A stretch of 64,000 bases of DNA, taken from contig OV121087.1 in assembly GCA_921293015.1 (NCBI GenBank), positions 41,092,630 through 41,156,629 of the forward strand, written 5' to 3'. The position numbers and the translations under genes were made by a program. Shown one piece after another: positions 11,990 through 25,900 of this stretch. The notes below the pieces were generated by a model, which was not told the origin of the DNA, did no database searches, and worked only from the letters and a program-made list of their open reading frames with translations. The stretch comes from Phorcus lineatus (Eukaryota; Mollusca; Gastropoda; Trochida; Trochidae). The number at the start of each line of letters is the position of its first letter. The first letter of the stretch is position 1.

Positions 11990-13110
11990 TCAGATTCAGA
12001 TTCTTTATTACTTTTATCTTTACAGATAATCAGTACATAATAAAGACGGGAATTGGTACAGGTGGATACTGACTAAACAATGAGTATAATAAATTATTTT
12101 GGGGAGAATGTACAGTAATTCATTATTCACTAACAATCAGTTCATTCCTAGCTTTATACAAATATTTCCCTAGGTTACAGAGTTCTTTTACATTTCTAAC
12201 ACTTAATAATTGGATAAGCTTAAATACAGATGGACGTCGATAATAATAAGGTTTAATATAAGCGTGCCTATAATCAATGTAACATGGGCATACTAATATG
12301 AAATGAAATTCATCTTCGACATTATCTTTACAGAATATACATTTTCGTTCATTATAATTGGTGCTATTGTATCTGCCAGTTTCAATAGCGAGGTTATGTG
12401 AGCTAAGTCGAAATTTCGCTAGATATTTTCTAGACAAGTAGGGAACCGATTTACAAAGATAATATTGCAATGTACAGGTATCAATGATATTTCTATAAAT
12501 GACACATTTTGGAGAAGAAGCTAAATTACTAAAGATATTTTGTGATGCCTGATCTAATAATCGTTGTTTTACAACAAGTAATTCTGTAGGAGACAGTTGT
12601 TGCCTCAGCCAAATTTAATTAAAACCAATGCTAATCAATATTGCCTTCACCTGATACGCCCAATTATTCAAGCCACGAGCTTCCACTTCCTCATATAAAC
12701 ATTCATAACAACCTCGAAGAACAGAATTGTTTGTGTTTAATAACTTGCACCAATATTTTATCATATTAAACTGTCTCAGATACATAAGGGGGAATCGTCC
12801 TAATTCTGCATAAACCATAGCATTACAAGTACATTTCTTAACTCCCAATAATATTTTACAGAAATCTAAATGTAACTTCTCAATATTTACTCCTTTGTGG
12901 GAACCCCAGACCTCTGACGCATAACCTAATATACTGCAGACATAACAATCAAAAACTGACAACAAAGATTCAGGGTTTAGAGAGAGTGAACGTATATTAT
13001 TATAGAGTGAAAACAATGCCTTCCTGCCTTGGTCTGCAAGCTGCAATTGAGCCTTTGTAAACTTATTATTATAGTTAAAGACCACTCCCAAGTATGCGAA
13101 ACTATCAACA
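11990..13110 (-). mobile_element. LINE B, 5'-truncated 3' part
   Basis: Minus-strand LINE related to LINE A. The frame 12615-13091 begins YLGVVFNYNNKF-like and contains ILGYASEVWGSHKG and YAELGRFPL; the frame 12123-12470 has the cysteine pair KCIFCKDN followed by EDEFHFILVCPCY. A frameshift lies between 12470 and 12615. The 3' end is AATAAAGAATCTGAATCTGA. The whole endonuclease and the catalytic RT core are absent. It is a dead 5'-truncated copy. Confidence 0.8.
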
Positions 13111-13292
13111 ACCTCAATTACACAATTATTATAGCACCAACTTTCAGAAAACCTACGCTTACCACATTAATTAAGGTCGGACCTGGAGTGAAATCATGCT
13201 TTTCTTTCGTCGGACACGTTACCGCCTTTAAACCAATCGGATTGCCGAAAAAATAAGCTCGCAAAATAAAGTACGTGGTCGATATCTGCCGA

Positions 13293-13359
13293 TATCGCGG
13301 GGTGTTAATTTCGCGCAAACATAAAAAAATGACTGATTCGCGGGGTTTAATTTTCGCGC
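13293..13359. repeat. Two direct copies of a CGCGGGG-TTAATT-CGCGC motif
   Basis: TCGCGGGGTGTTAATTTCGC (from 13295) and TCGCGGGGTTTAATTTTCGC (from 13338) are direct repeats 43 bp apart in otherwise AT-rich DNA. They are probably the end of a dispersed non-coding repeat. Confidence 0.5.
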
Positions 13360-13649
13360 ATATAGACTAAGCAATAGCAAACATTTGGTGAGCAAAACTA
13401 CATGCACCGTGCAGCAAAGATTACAGTGAAACTAGTAGTAATTAACTTATAAAAACAAAAATATTTATTCAAAAAGTCAATGATCAAAATTTTATTTATT
13501 ACACAGTGAGTCACCAAAGGAGCTACAAAATTCTTATAATCATTTTTTATGAATATTGCTTAAAATGGAACTTACAGTTAATTCATAGTAATTTTGGAGG
13601 GGAAATCGAAAACATTAAACTCAAAGTTCGTTTTCTAACTTGGAGGTAC

Positions 13650-14745
13650 AACAATTGAAATAGTAAATGCATACACATCTCGGATTATGGTTACATAGTA
13701 ACGGTAGGTTTCTGACAGGAATTAAAGCATTAGTAGAAAATGCAACTAAAGCCATGTTTGTACTGTTGAAAAAGGCACGTAACTTAAAACTCCAAATTGA
13801 CTGTACTCTTAAATCTGTTGATACTATGATACGCCCAATCCTCCTTCATGGATGTGTAGTGTGGGGATTTAAAAACTTGAAACTTGTTGAAAAAGTACAC
13901 CTTATAGATTCATTAAACTCGCTGTTGGTCTTCGAAGCTGTACCCAAAACTGGATGATATCTGGTGAGTTTGGTCGAGAGCCACTGTTTATTGATTTATA
14001 TAAACGAGTTATCTCATTCTGGCACAAATTAGCAATAAATATTCAACACTGTAAACTATAGGCACTGCTGTATAAACTGATTTCTGATGACAATTACGAT
14101 GAATGACATTCGTAACTAAAATTCTTAATAACTGCGGCTTATCCGAAGTGTTTTCTAAACCCCAGAATTGTCTAACGCCATGGCTTTCTCAAAAGGTCTA
14201 AACTATTTTAAGAGATCAGTTCTAACAACATTGGCGTAGCATCATAGAGAGCAGCTCAAAAGGTCTATTCTACAAATGCTTCAAAGATAATCTATGCTTT
14301 GAACATAACTTATATTTACCTATAGACATATATTTTCCCATATTAAAATTAAAAACCTGTAACCATAATCTACCAATTGAAACTGGTCGATGGCATTTAA
14401 TTTAATCCCAAAAGAGGAACGTTTCTGTGAACTGTGTAACACTAGTGCTGTTGGAGATGAGTTTCATATTATCTCTTTGAATGTGACACTCTTCTCCAAC
14501 ATCGAACTGTTTATCTAACGACACCAATACGTAACCTACATAAGCATGATTCTGTAAAGAACTTGATGTTTACTTAAAATACTAAGCACTTTTCGAAGTC
14601 CTTTTTAATCATTCAAAGTAATAATCAGTGAAAATGTCCAGTCACTGGCCCCTTCCCTGTTTATATTTTATTGATACATGTTATTCAGATTATCATGTGC
14701 CACCATTTGTTGGTTGAGAAATAAACTGTTCTGTCTGTCTGCCAA
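13650..14745 (+). mobile_element. LINE C, decayed 3' fragment
   Basis: Plus-strand relic of the same LINE group. The frame at 13667-13957 includes TMIRPILLHGCVVWGF, matching CYGSEIWGF of LINE A. Near 14415-14470 a broken frame reads ERFCELCNTSAVGDEFHI, matching the C-terminal cysteine/DEFHF motif. AATAAACTGTTCTGTCTGTC at about 14722-14741 looks like the tail. Many frameshifts and stops; older than LINE A. Confidence 0.7.
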
Positions 14746-17529
14746 CAGAGAGTTGTTTGTCTGCACCATTTCACTTGAGATCACTGCATGATAAACATTT
14801 AGAGAGAAGGCCATGTGTTATTGGCAGTGATTGACCGCTAATTTGATAAATGAATGATAATAATTTCAATTGTATGAACAAGCGATAAGTAAAGTGACAT
14901 TATTATAGTTCATGTGAGCATTTTGAACATAAGAATTTACATAAATGGTCTCATTAGATATCAATATTTTCAGACAAAGGGTTCATACGTGTGTCAGTTT
15001 ATTACTAATAATGTTTATATGTACGGAAAATACAAGCAATAAAAATTTATAGCCATTGTGCCGATGTTATTTCTCATATTTTCATGAATCATTGTTTTAA
15101 TTATATCATGCGCCTTATATATAAGATAAACACAAATGTTCATCTTAACAGCTTGAGATAAAATTCTAAAGGGAGGTAACTCTAACGTTCACACGTTTAC
15201 AACTGAAGATTACACGGAAAGGGATAGGTTCGAGTGAAGTTAGCTATTTTGGGCACTCGGTTCGCAATTAACAACAATGTCATCCAACATCACGAAAGTA
15301 GCAGTCGTGAGTATGGTTCAGTAATCTACACATGTTATGATATTGATAATTTTTTAATTCTCCAAGTGGCTATGTATATGATGTTTGTGATTACGATAAG
15401 TAATCAACAATTTCAACTAAATCAACACGACAATGACTTGCAGTATGCTATCATGGTGACAATTCATTTATTCACAATTGCAAAATGTGAAATTGATATG
15501 TATTGATATATTGTATGATTGATATATTACGTATTAGTTTATTTATGTACTAATTAATAATCTAACAGTAAAGGGAAATTCGATTTTCAATGCCGTCCAC
15601 TTGATCAGGACTAGCTGTAGAACTCCTCAAGTACAATTGATTTTTTAATAAAAGGCGACGTTAGGGTATCAAATAAAATATTTTGGCGAAGCAAATGTAT
15701 CTAGGTCAGGACAAATAAATGCCCGCGTCGTATGTTTGTTAGTGCGTATGCACTTTACAGGTGCAGCACAGCGGCCTCTGCCTCCACGCTTCACTGACCT
15801 CAAACCTTTAGACAATTAACTTTCTTCACAGCGTCAGGCTGATTTTGCCTACAGTTCAAGATGCAGTATAAATACCATTAACTGAAATATTGACAATTTA
15901 AGCTATATTGTATATGTTTGTTTTGGAATGTTTATTGTAATGTCATTTTAAAGATTTTGTTCAAAACTTGGCAGTTTTAAAGCCTCTGTTTATTAATTTG
16001 ATATTTCAAGTGCAGGAACATTTTAATGATGTTGATAAGCATGGCAGGTGAATGAGGTGATACTGATATTATTCTCCGATTAAAATAGAAATATTCTGTC
16101 ATGTTCAACATTGTTGATATACTCTTTATGAATGTTTAAGAGTAAAAATTACATTGTTATACATATGCAAATCTTTGTCTGATATCCAGGTATCTTTTCA
16201 TATGAATATACAGATGTATAAACCACAAATTCAAATGTTGAATCCCCGAATGTGTGAAAATAACAATTCTTAAACCTAGTTGTTGTTTTTTTTAGATATT
16301 TAACCTCCTGACCATTTCAGCATATGGAAAAGGATTGCAACACCAACATTTTAATTTAATGTTGAGATATTCCAGTGATGCAGAAATTATTTAAAGTAAA
16401 GATTTTTTTAAAGTTAAACCTTGTCTTAAGATATAAAAACCCCGGCCCATTAGGCTCTTCAGTATTTACCAAGTTAATCACATGAAAAACAGTGATCGAT
16501 AGAACCCTTTTAAAACACCAAAATTTTATAGTCTTAAATGTTTTAGTGACACAGCAATTAGCAATTAGAAAAGGGGGGAGTCAACATTTAGTTGCTTAGA
16601 TTGATGACTGAAGACACAAAAAAATGAAAGAAAGTCAGTATTTGTGCAACTATTAGAACAGAAGGTTGCTATAAATCATCCCCTTTTGTACAGAACAAGG
16701 GGTCGAGCTGTCCATGAGGCTATTGTTTCAGTTTTATTTTGGTAATACATTTGATCGAAGAGCTTTTGATATAACTGGACACTCCACCCCCATGTGTTCG
16801 AATGAATTGTTCTACTTATAAAGAAATAAAGAAAACCTTGGTGTTGCAAAAGTTTTCCAGGTGTATACATTTGTAGTTATTGTGAGTCAATTTTATTGTC
16901 AAAATTTGTTGTTAATGTTTTTTGTCAATTTCCACCTTCAGAGCTACAATGGAAATGTCTAGTATTGTATTTGATAAACTGGTAAACAATAAGCTAACAA
17001 ACTATTTTCCTCTGTTAACTAAAACACAAAATACTTCAGCTGTATCAGTGATGTTACAGTTGGCTTTAGTCAAAACTCTGCAAACTTTTTGATCTGGGAT
17101 TGGGAGAGGGGGGAGAGGGTTGAGGGTTGAAGGGGGGGTGAGGCTATAGAGATATTTCACATACAGGGTTTTGAACCAAGCCCCAAACCTGCCACTGATA
17201 GCAATTGTTGACAATGTCATCCATTTTCACTATCATGATTATGTTCTTTTTGTTATTATTTGAGTATAGAAGTATGCGATATTACTTCACGGACAAGTAT
17301 TTATTTCTCTGTTTGAGAACTTTTTATAAAAATTGTTATTTCTTTTTTTCAAATTCCATTTCATATCATACATTTTACATGAAAAGGCAATGTACATATC
17401 ATTGAGCTTTTATTAGCTCTTACTGAATCAGGAGTACAAAAAACTTCATGTTCATCACAGAAAATGTTTTGATAATGTTGATACTTATATTTGTATAAGG
17501 TTGGATAAGACAAGAATGCAGGCTGTGAG
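14746..17529. other. No recognisable gene or element
   Basis: AT-rich. The short open frames at 15234, 16676, 17002 and 17205 have no family signature. A GGTGCAGCACAGCGGCCTCT block near 15760 is GC-richer than its surroundings but gives no convincing exon. Confidence 0.5.
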
Positions 17530-19858
17530 ATATTAGTAATTTATGAGTGCTTCAATTAAGTATAGCAGGTAGTTGATTCCACTTCTCATCTAAAGATTCT
17601 ATCCTATTATTTTTTCTAGCTATAAATTTTTCAATGTTGTATGTCATCCTAAGACATTTAACAAATCCCTCAAAAGAAAGAACATGTTGTTTAATACTTA
17701 AAACATTAATGAATCCTTTGGCCAAAAGTATGACTTGGTTAAATACTTTTTTGTGTGAACAGAGTCCAAACATAATAGTAAATTTTGTAAGTGTGATGTT
17801 AGATTTAAGATGAGTATTTAGAAAAAGTTCCAAAGTACTCCAAAATTTCTTCACGAATTCACAGTCGAAATAAACATGCGATTATCTTCTAAGGAATTTT
17901 TCCAAAATATGCACAAATCATTATCAACTAGCTTCATCTTCATTAATTCTTTCTTTGTATATATCTTTCTGTAAATAAATTTGTATTGAAAATCTAACAG
18001 TTTACAATCACTTGTACATTTCCTATAAAATCTAAACACATCTTTCCAGCATATATCATGTTGAAAGACAGTATGCCAATAATCAAGTACCTTTGGGACA
18101 GTGTTGTCCCCAATTAATTTGTCATAGAATATCCTTGAACCTTTACTATTAGAAATCATATGATCATAAACATTGTTAGTGGCTTCATGATTCAAGCAAG
18201 TTATTTCTGTTGCCCAGTTGCTGTCTCCAGTTCTTTGGAATGTTATTTAACAAATGTTGATAATCTAAAAATGTTCCTCTAATATGGTATCTCTGCTTTA
18301 GAATTTCAAAGCTGAGAAAACCATTTTCCTCATAAATATCTCTGGTGTAATGTATACCATGATCATACCAGTTTCTTATCATAAATGAAGACTTAAAGAA
18401 ATGATTTAGCCACAATGGTTGGGACAAGATTTGGCTTATGTCATCATTGTCAAAAAGGTGTTTTATAAAGAATATTCTCAAAGCTGATAATACATCTTTC
18501 CAATAAGGATTAACATTGTCCGATAAGCAATCAACAGCATTGGAGCAAAGAGAGTCTAAGTTGCCCAAGGGAAAGATGTTAATAAAGCTGGAGTTTTTCT
18601 TCAAGTGGCATTTCAATGATGATAATTTTAAAGCATTGATAAAAGACTCAATGTCAATCATCCTAAGGCCTCCATCCTCATAATTCCTACTGATATTTGA
18701 CCTTTTAATTTTATCATTTTTGTTATTCCAAAGGAATTTATATACTATTTTTCTAAGTTCATCAATAAATGATTTAGGGGGGTTAGGAATTGCAGAAAAA
18801 ATATGTACTAGAGTAGAAACTGCTAAAGATTATATAACCGTGATTTTCCCAATAAGAGTCAAATTTCTCCTTCGCCAACAAGATAGCAATCTATTTATAT
18901 GTTCTAAACGTTTTCTTGTATTAATTACCCACAAGTCTTTAAGAGAAGCATTGAGAGTTATTCCTAATTTTTCAAAATCCCCACTGTGCCAATCTAAATA
19001 TAAATGGTTAATTAAAGTAATATTACTACCTTCCATGGAACCAATTCTTATAGCTTTAGTTTTGTTTATATTCATTTTCAGCCCTGACATTTAATAAAAC
19101 ATGTTGAGAGTTTCAGTTGCAGCATTGAGGCTTTTTTCAGATCCATTTAAGTAAAGCTGTGCATCATCAGCATATTGGCCAAGTTTTTGTTCTGTGTCAT
19201 TAAAGGGACCATTCGATCGGGGTATTTTTTGTGGAAACGAAATTCAGGAGGAGTTTCCTGTGAACATATATATATATGATTTTTACATGATTCTTTTCAC
19301 ACTTAATTTCAAATATGTACATGAATTTAACGTTTCAGTTGTTCAAGCTTTAACAATTTGACAAAGAATAAAGTGTATCGATCAAAAAAGAAAAACTTTG
19401 TGAAATGAAACCAATCGTCGGAGCTACGAATGTGGAATGCATTACTACGACAAAACATTGTCGTAACTGACAACTTTTATTATGAATTATTTGTAAACAT
19501 GCACCTCTGCCAGCATTCTATTAGTAATTTCTTATTTTTTTCAATGAATTAGCATAATAAAGCACATTTGATTTCTCGCAATGCTAACATTTCAAGATGG
19601 CGGATGAAAGCCGCTCGAATGGTCTCTTTAAGGGTTATTCCCTTTATATCAGAATTTGATCTTATCATAATGCCTAATATTTCAACTGCAATGATAAATA
19701 GATATGGTGAGATTGGATCACCCTGTCTACATCCCCTTTCTTGGTGGAAAAAAGATGAGATATGGCCATTTTGTATTACCGCTGCTGTATTGTTACTAGT
19801 TAGGATGTTTGATAACTTAAGTCTCTCACTGCTTAGATTCTTTCAAGAATAAAAATTT
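17530..19858 (-). mobile_element. LINE D, Tx1/L1-like, 5'-truncated and split by a MITE
   Basis: Minus-strand LINE of a different clade. Reading from 19858 down: VIQNGHISSFFHQERGCRQG, then GDPISPYLF (RT motif), the MITE, GQYADDAQLYLNGSEKS (intact YADD catalytic motif at about 19165-19180), MSGLKMNINKTKAIRIG, LIYKFLWNNKNDKIKRS, GGLRMIDIESFINAL and ENGFLSFEILKQRY. These are Tx1/L1-type RT and C-terminal motifs. A stop precedes MSGLK (at about 19092), and the frames 18185-18661, 17851-18195 and 17552-17854 are mutually shifted. The endonuclease is missing. The truncated 5' end is about 40 bp upstream of a reductase exon. Confidence 0.85.
19204..19627. mobile_element. piggyBac-type MITE nested in LINE D
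   Basis: 424-bp element flanked on both sides by TTAA (19200-19203 and 19628-19631). Terminal inverted repeats are AGGGACCATTCGATCGG and, on the other strand, AGAGACCATTCGAGCGG (15 of 17 match). Removing the element and one TTAA makes the LINE protein read KGITL-NDTEQKLGQYADD without a break, which shows the insertion site exactly. TTAA duplication is the hallmark of piggyBac elements (established). There is no coding capacity. Confidence 0.85.
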
Positions 19859-19901
19859 CACAGCCTCATTTTCAATCATTGTTTCTTTTTCTGTCTTTCA
19901 G

Positions 19902-22900
19902 GTGACTGGTTCTAACAAGGGCATTGGTTTTGCCATTGTGCGTGCTCTGTGTAAGAAATATGATGGAGATGTTATTTTAACATGTAAGTTATACTAATAT
20001 AACAAAAGTGTGCAATCACAGGTGCTTCCAGAAATTTTACTGTGGGATGGGAACCCCCTCATAAATGTAATATACTATATGGTGTTTGGGGCTTCACAGA
20101 ATTTATCTATTAATCAATGCAAAATGACAACAGTGAGAGGGGGATTGTGAGGGGGGGGATGGAGCAGAGGTTGGTAGTATCTCTCAAACTGAACCCTTAT
20201 AATTCAATTCATTTTGTTTGGCATATGTGACTCCAAACCAGAACTTTGACATATATCATGTTTATATAAATAGGTAACAATAAGTCTTTAAAGGATTTTT
20301 GGAAGTCGTTTTTTTAATCAAGGCATTTTAGACATAATAGCCTGTTGTTAAAGGCACATGGTATCCCATCCTTCTGTGAAAAGTCTCTAATTTCTTTTTA
20401 TCAGTAAAGAATTCTAAACTCTTGATTTGTAGTACATATATTTAGGTTGAAGATTTGGATTGTTTCAAGAATATCTGGCCGGATTTGTAAACAATTAAAA
20501 ATCAAAGATATTGTTTTCTTCTCTAAACCAGCACGGGATGAAGGTCGTGGCAAGGCTGCAGTTGAAGAACTCAACAAGGAAGGTTTGAAACCCAAATTTC
20601 ATCAACTTGATATTGATGATAAAAACAGCATCACAAAGCTCAAGACATTCCTGGAAACTACCTATGGAGGTCTGGATGTCCTGGTCAACAATGCTGGCAT
20701 AGCTTACAAGGTATCAGCAGTTTTTTGACCATCTACAACAATGGGCTTATCTCATGGCATGGCGCCAAGTGTCCATCTGTAATAAGAGCCCCAATTATAG
20801 TGGCCACACCCTATAAAACTTTTTCGTCCCTTTTTAGCTCATCAGGTCAGAAAGACCCGATGGGCTTATTGCATGGCAAGGCGTCCGTCCGTCCGTCCGT
20901 CCATCCGTAAACTTTTCACTTTTTCGACTTCTTCTCCAGAACCAATGACTCTGAGAGCTGAAATTTTATGTGCATACTCCTTGGCAAATGGGGATTCTAA
21001 ATTGTAGATTTCGTGACCCCATGACCCCAAATGGGGTCACAAGGGTCAAAACCTATAAAACCTAATTTCATCTTTTTCCCTAGTTCCAAAAGGTCTAGAG
21101 AGCTGAAAAGGTGTGTGTAGACTCCTTGGCCAACGGGGATTCTAAATTGTAGTTTTGGTGACCCCATGACCCCAAATGGGGTCACAGGGGTCAAAACCTA
21201 TAAAACCTAATTTCATCTTGTTCCCTAGTTCCAAAAGTTCTAGAGAGCTGAAAACTTGTGTGAAGACTCCTTGGACACTGGGGATTCTAAATTGTAGGTT
21301 TGGTGACCACTTGACCCCAAATGGGGTCACAGGGGTCAAAACCTTAAAATCCTACTTTCATCTTCTTCTCCAGTTCCAAAAGGTCTTGATAGCTTATTAT
21401 TTGTGTGTAGACTCCTTGGACAATGGGGATTCTGAATTGTAGGTTCGGTGACCCCTTGACCCCAAATGGGCAATGGGCCTTTTTTATTTGATTGTGAATA
21501 ACTCAGACGTTGGGTCAGACGTTGGGACAGGCTATCTTTCCTACACTGCCCATGACCCCATGGTCTAAACCCAAACACCTATTTCTATCAAAAGTCTGAT
21601 GAGCTACAGAGCCCATGGCTCTATTTTTTAATAGAAAATGCTACAAAAGCTTAAATTTTGTGAACAGACTCCTTAACTAATTGGAATCATAATTATGAAT
21701 TTGGTGACTCTGTTACCCTTAATAAGAGAGGTTTATAATAAATACAATTGGTGATCTTGTGGCACCTCATATGGTGACCAAGTGACCATTTATAACTAAA
21801 TAAATTATGGACAGCTTGATGAGCTACAGAGCCAATGGCTCTATATTATTTCAATTGTTTTCCCATTTCGTCCAATATCTTTTGGATTGTCTATTTCAAA
21901 TTATTCTTTTCAACTCAATGTTATTTTTAGCCCAAAATTTTTCAAAACACTATAAACAATGGCAAAATTTGAAAATATGTGAAGACCCTTGCTATATCTT
22001 AAATCACACAATCAAGGCGAACCACCTTACCTCTTCTCAAACCTGAAATTAACCACCAATTGGCTGGAGGGCAGGCAGTGTTTCCAGAGGTGCTCCCATT
22101 TCTCATTGATATCTATGTGTTTCTCAGGCTGCCAGCCCAGCTCCCTTCGAAGAGCAAGCTGAAGTTAGCTGTAAGACGAACTTCTGGTCTACTCTGGAGG
22201 TGTGTCGCCAGCTCTTCCCTCTTCTGCGTCCTCACGCCAGGTAAACATTTATTTATGAATAATGTTTATTCTACTAAGTCTCATTGTATTCTGCTTGTAC
22301 TTCACTCAAGTAATCAAATTGATATTTCATGTTTTGATAGTTTAGTAAGTGGGTGATGACGAGTGTCAAGATGTTTTATGAGTGCTTTAATATCTTAAAG
22401 AAGCAGAAGCATGTTTTTATCAAATTTATATCTTCAAATTTTCTCCAATAGATTTATGCCAAATGTATGACCAACAGGGGATCAAACATCTTAGAAAACA
22501 TCAAGTAACAAGTAAACACTGCAGATGGCCATTTTAGCGTTAACTCCTAGTGATCGTTTGAGATAGGGAAATAGATTTGCCTATCTAAACCAAATATGAT
22601 TGTTTTAGAAATGCCACATTTGATTTAAAAGATTGTCTTGCACATTGCAACAATTATTTTCCTTGGTGTCTTAATTCACCTAAAAAAAGAGCTATGATTC
22701 TTTAAATGTTCCTATTGTTGCTAGGCATTTCACATTTTTGCTGTATTAATAAAATGAAAATACTTTGGTACAAGAGATATCATGATGTATTATTTTGTGT
22801 ATTGTGTATTATTAAACTTTCTCTTGTTTGTTTCCCCCAGGGTAGTCCATGTGTCGAGCTTTACATCTCAGTTTGCTATAAGCAAGTGTTCCGAGGCTGT

Positions 22901-25900
22901 TAAAAATGGCTTCAAGGATAAGAGTCTCACTATGGAGGGGCTTGAAAAAAAGATACAAGAATTTGTGGAGTAAGAAGTTTATTTGTATATATATTTACAG
23001 CTTGTCACTTTTAGAAACTTCAGTGAAACATAGCATAGAGTGTGGCAATATTAGTATGGTCATAATCTTCTATTTTCTAATATAGTGCATTACCAATGGG
23101 TTATACAGTTATTATAACCCAATTAGTAATACACTATAGGCTAGCTTCAACCAGTTAACCAATAACAGTCTATGAGGAGCCCTTAGATATTGGGAACATT
23201 TTTTGTTTTGACTTGATAATCCTGTGACCCTTCATTAAAGCCAGGCCATAAAACATATTTTGCTTCTTTCAATCATATTGAGCTGTAATCAAGCTTTCTT
23301 CTTTTCTTGTCTTTGCACACCTTCATCGGTGAAAGGTTATATTCATTCTCCAGCCAATCAGTTGGGAGGTTATAAAGCCATCGGCACAAATGATCTTAGC
23401 AATTCAGTTATAAGATGTAGAAAAATTGACCAAATGACCAGTTGTATGATGTTATTGCTCTATTTTAGGGGGATGTTTTTTCTTTTTCCTTATTCATAAA
23501 AATACCTTGAGAGTAAATGATACGCATATGGCTGTTGTTGACGAGTAATTTATGGATGGGGATGCTGTTTGTGCCTTTTTTTAAGAGTCAATTTTGGGTT
23601 GGAATGCTAATTATGGTAAATATGATATTGAGTGATTGTACCATCATTAATTTTTAGCTCATCAGGTCTGAAAGACCCGATGGGCTTATGGCATGGCAAG
23701 GCGTCCGGCGTCCGTCCATCCGTCCGTCCGTCCGTCCATCCGTCCATCCGTAAACTTTTCACTTTTTCGACTTCTTCTCCAGAACCAATGACTCTAGAGA
23801 GCTGAAATTTTATGTGCATACTCCTTGGCAAATGGGGATTCTAAATTGTAGATTTCGTGACCCCATGACCCCAAATGAGGTCACAGGGGTCAAAACATGA
23901 AAAACCTATTTTCATCTTCTTCTCCAGTTCCAAAAGGTCAAGAGAGCTGAATATTTGTGTGTAGACTCCTTGGGCACTGGAGATTCTAAATTGTAGGTTT
24001 GGTGACCCAATGACCCCAAATGGGGTCACAGGGGTCAAAAGCTGAAAAACCTAATTTCATCTTCTTCTCCAGTTCCTAAAGGTCTAGAGCGCTGAAAAGG
24101 TGTGTGTAGACTCCTTGGCCAACGGGGATTCTAAATTGTAGGTTTGGTGACCCCATGACCCCAAATGGGGTCACAGGGGTCAAACCCTTAAAAACCTAAT
24201 TTCATCTTTTTCCCTAGTTCCAAAAGGTCAAGAGAGCTGAATAGTTGTGTGTAGACTCCTTGGGCACTGGAGATTCTAAATTGTAGGTTTGGTGACCCAA
24301 TGACCCCAAATGGGGTCACAGGGGTCAAAAGCTGAAAAACCTAATTTCATCTTCTTCTCCAGTTCCTAAAGGTCTAGAGCGCTGAAAAGGTGTGTGTAGA
24401 CTCCTTGGCCAACGGGGATTCTAAATTGTAGGTTTGGTGACCCCATGACCCCAAATGGGGTCACAGGGGTCAAAACCTAAAAAACCTAATTTCATCTTTT
24501 TCCCTAGTTCCAAAAGGTCCAGAGAGCTGAATAGTTGTGTGTAGACTCCTTGGGCACTGGGGATTCTAAATTGTAGGTTTGGTGACCCCATGACCCCAAA
24601 TGGGGTCACAGGGGTCAAAACCTAAAAAACCTAATTTAATCTTTTTCCCTAGTTCCAAAAGGTCTAGAGAGCTGAATAGTTGTGTGTAGACTCCTTGGCC
24701 AACGGGGATTCTAAATTGTAGGTTTGGTGACCCCATGACCCCAAATGGGGTCACAGGGGTCAAAACCTGAAAAACCTAATTTAATCTTTTTCCCTAGTTC
24801 CAAAAGGTCTAGAGAGCTGAATAGTTGTGTGTAGACTCCTTGGGCACTGGAGATTCTAAATTGTAGGTTTGGTGACCCCATGACCCCAAATGGGGTCACA
24901 AGGGTCAAAACCTGAAAAACCTAATTTCATCTTCTTCTCCAGTTCCAAAAGGTCTAGAGAGATGAAAAGATGTGTGTAGACTCCTTGGCCAACGGGGATT
25001 CTAAATTGTAGGTTTGGTGACCCCATGACCCCAAATGGGGTCACAGGGGTCAAAACCTAAAAAACCTAATTTAATCTTTTTCCCTAGTTCCAAAAGGTCC
25101 AGAGAGCTGAATAGTTGTGTGTAGACTCCTTGGGCACTGGGGATTCTGAATTGTAGGTTTGGTGACCCCATGACCCCAAATGGGGTCACAGGGGTCAAAA
25201 CCTGAAAAACCTATTTTCATCTTCTTCTCCAGTTCCAAAAGGTCTAGAGAGCTGAAAAGGTGTGTGTAGTCTCCTTGGCCAACGGGGATTCTAAATTGTA
25301 GGTTTGGTGACCCCATGACCCCAAATGGGGTCACAGGGGTCAAAACCTTAAAAACCTAATTTCATCTTTTTCCCTAGTTCCAAAAGGTCCAGAGAGCTGA
25401 ATAGTTGTGTGTAGACTCCTTTGGCACTGGAGATTCTAAATTGTAGGTTTGGTGACCCCATGACCCCAAATGGGGTCACAGGGGTCAAAACCTAAAAAAC
25501 CTAATTTCATCTTCTTCTCCAGTTCCAAAAGGTCTAGAGAGCTGAAAAGGTGTGTGTAGACTCCTTGGCCAACGGGGATTCTAAATTGTAGGTTTGGTGA
25601 CCCCATGACCCCAAATGGGGTCACAGGGGTCAAAACCTAAAAAACCTAATTTAATCTTTTTCCCTAGTTCCAAAAGGTCCAGAGAGCTGAATAGTTGTGT
25701 GTAGACTCCTTGGGCACTGGCGATTCTAAATTGTAGGTTTGGTGACCCCATGACCCCAAATGGGGTCACAGGGGTCAAAACCTGAAAAACCTATTTTCAT
25801 CTTCTTCTCCAGTTCCAAAAGGTCTAGAGAGCTGAAAAGGTGTGTGTAGACTCCTTGGCCAACGGGGATTCTAAATTGTAGGTTTGGTGACCCCATGACC

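Noticed and set aside
15740-15850. GC-richer block after TTTACAG as a possible exon
   Set aside because: No frame gives a recognisable protein or joins to neighbouring exons in phase.
18720-19094. 124-codon plus-strand open frame
   Set aside because: It is the antisense of the LINE D reverse transcriptase region.
19568-19852. 94-codon plus-strand open frame
   Set aside because: Antisense of the LINE D motif ERGCRQGDPISPYLF, and its start lies in the MITE.
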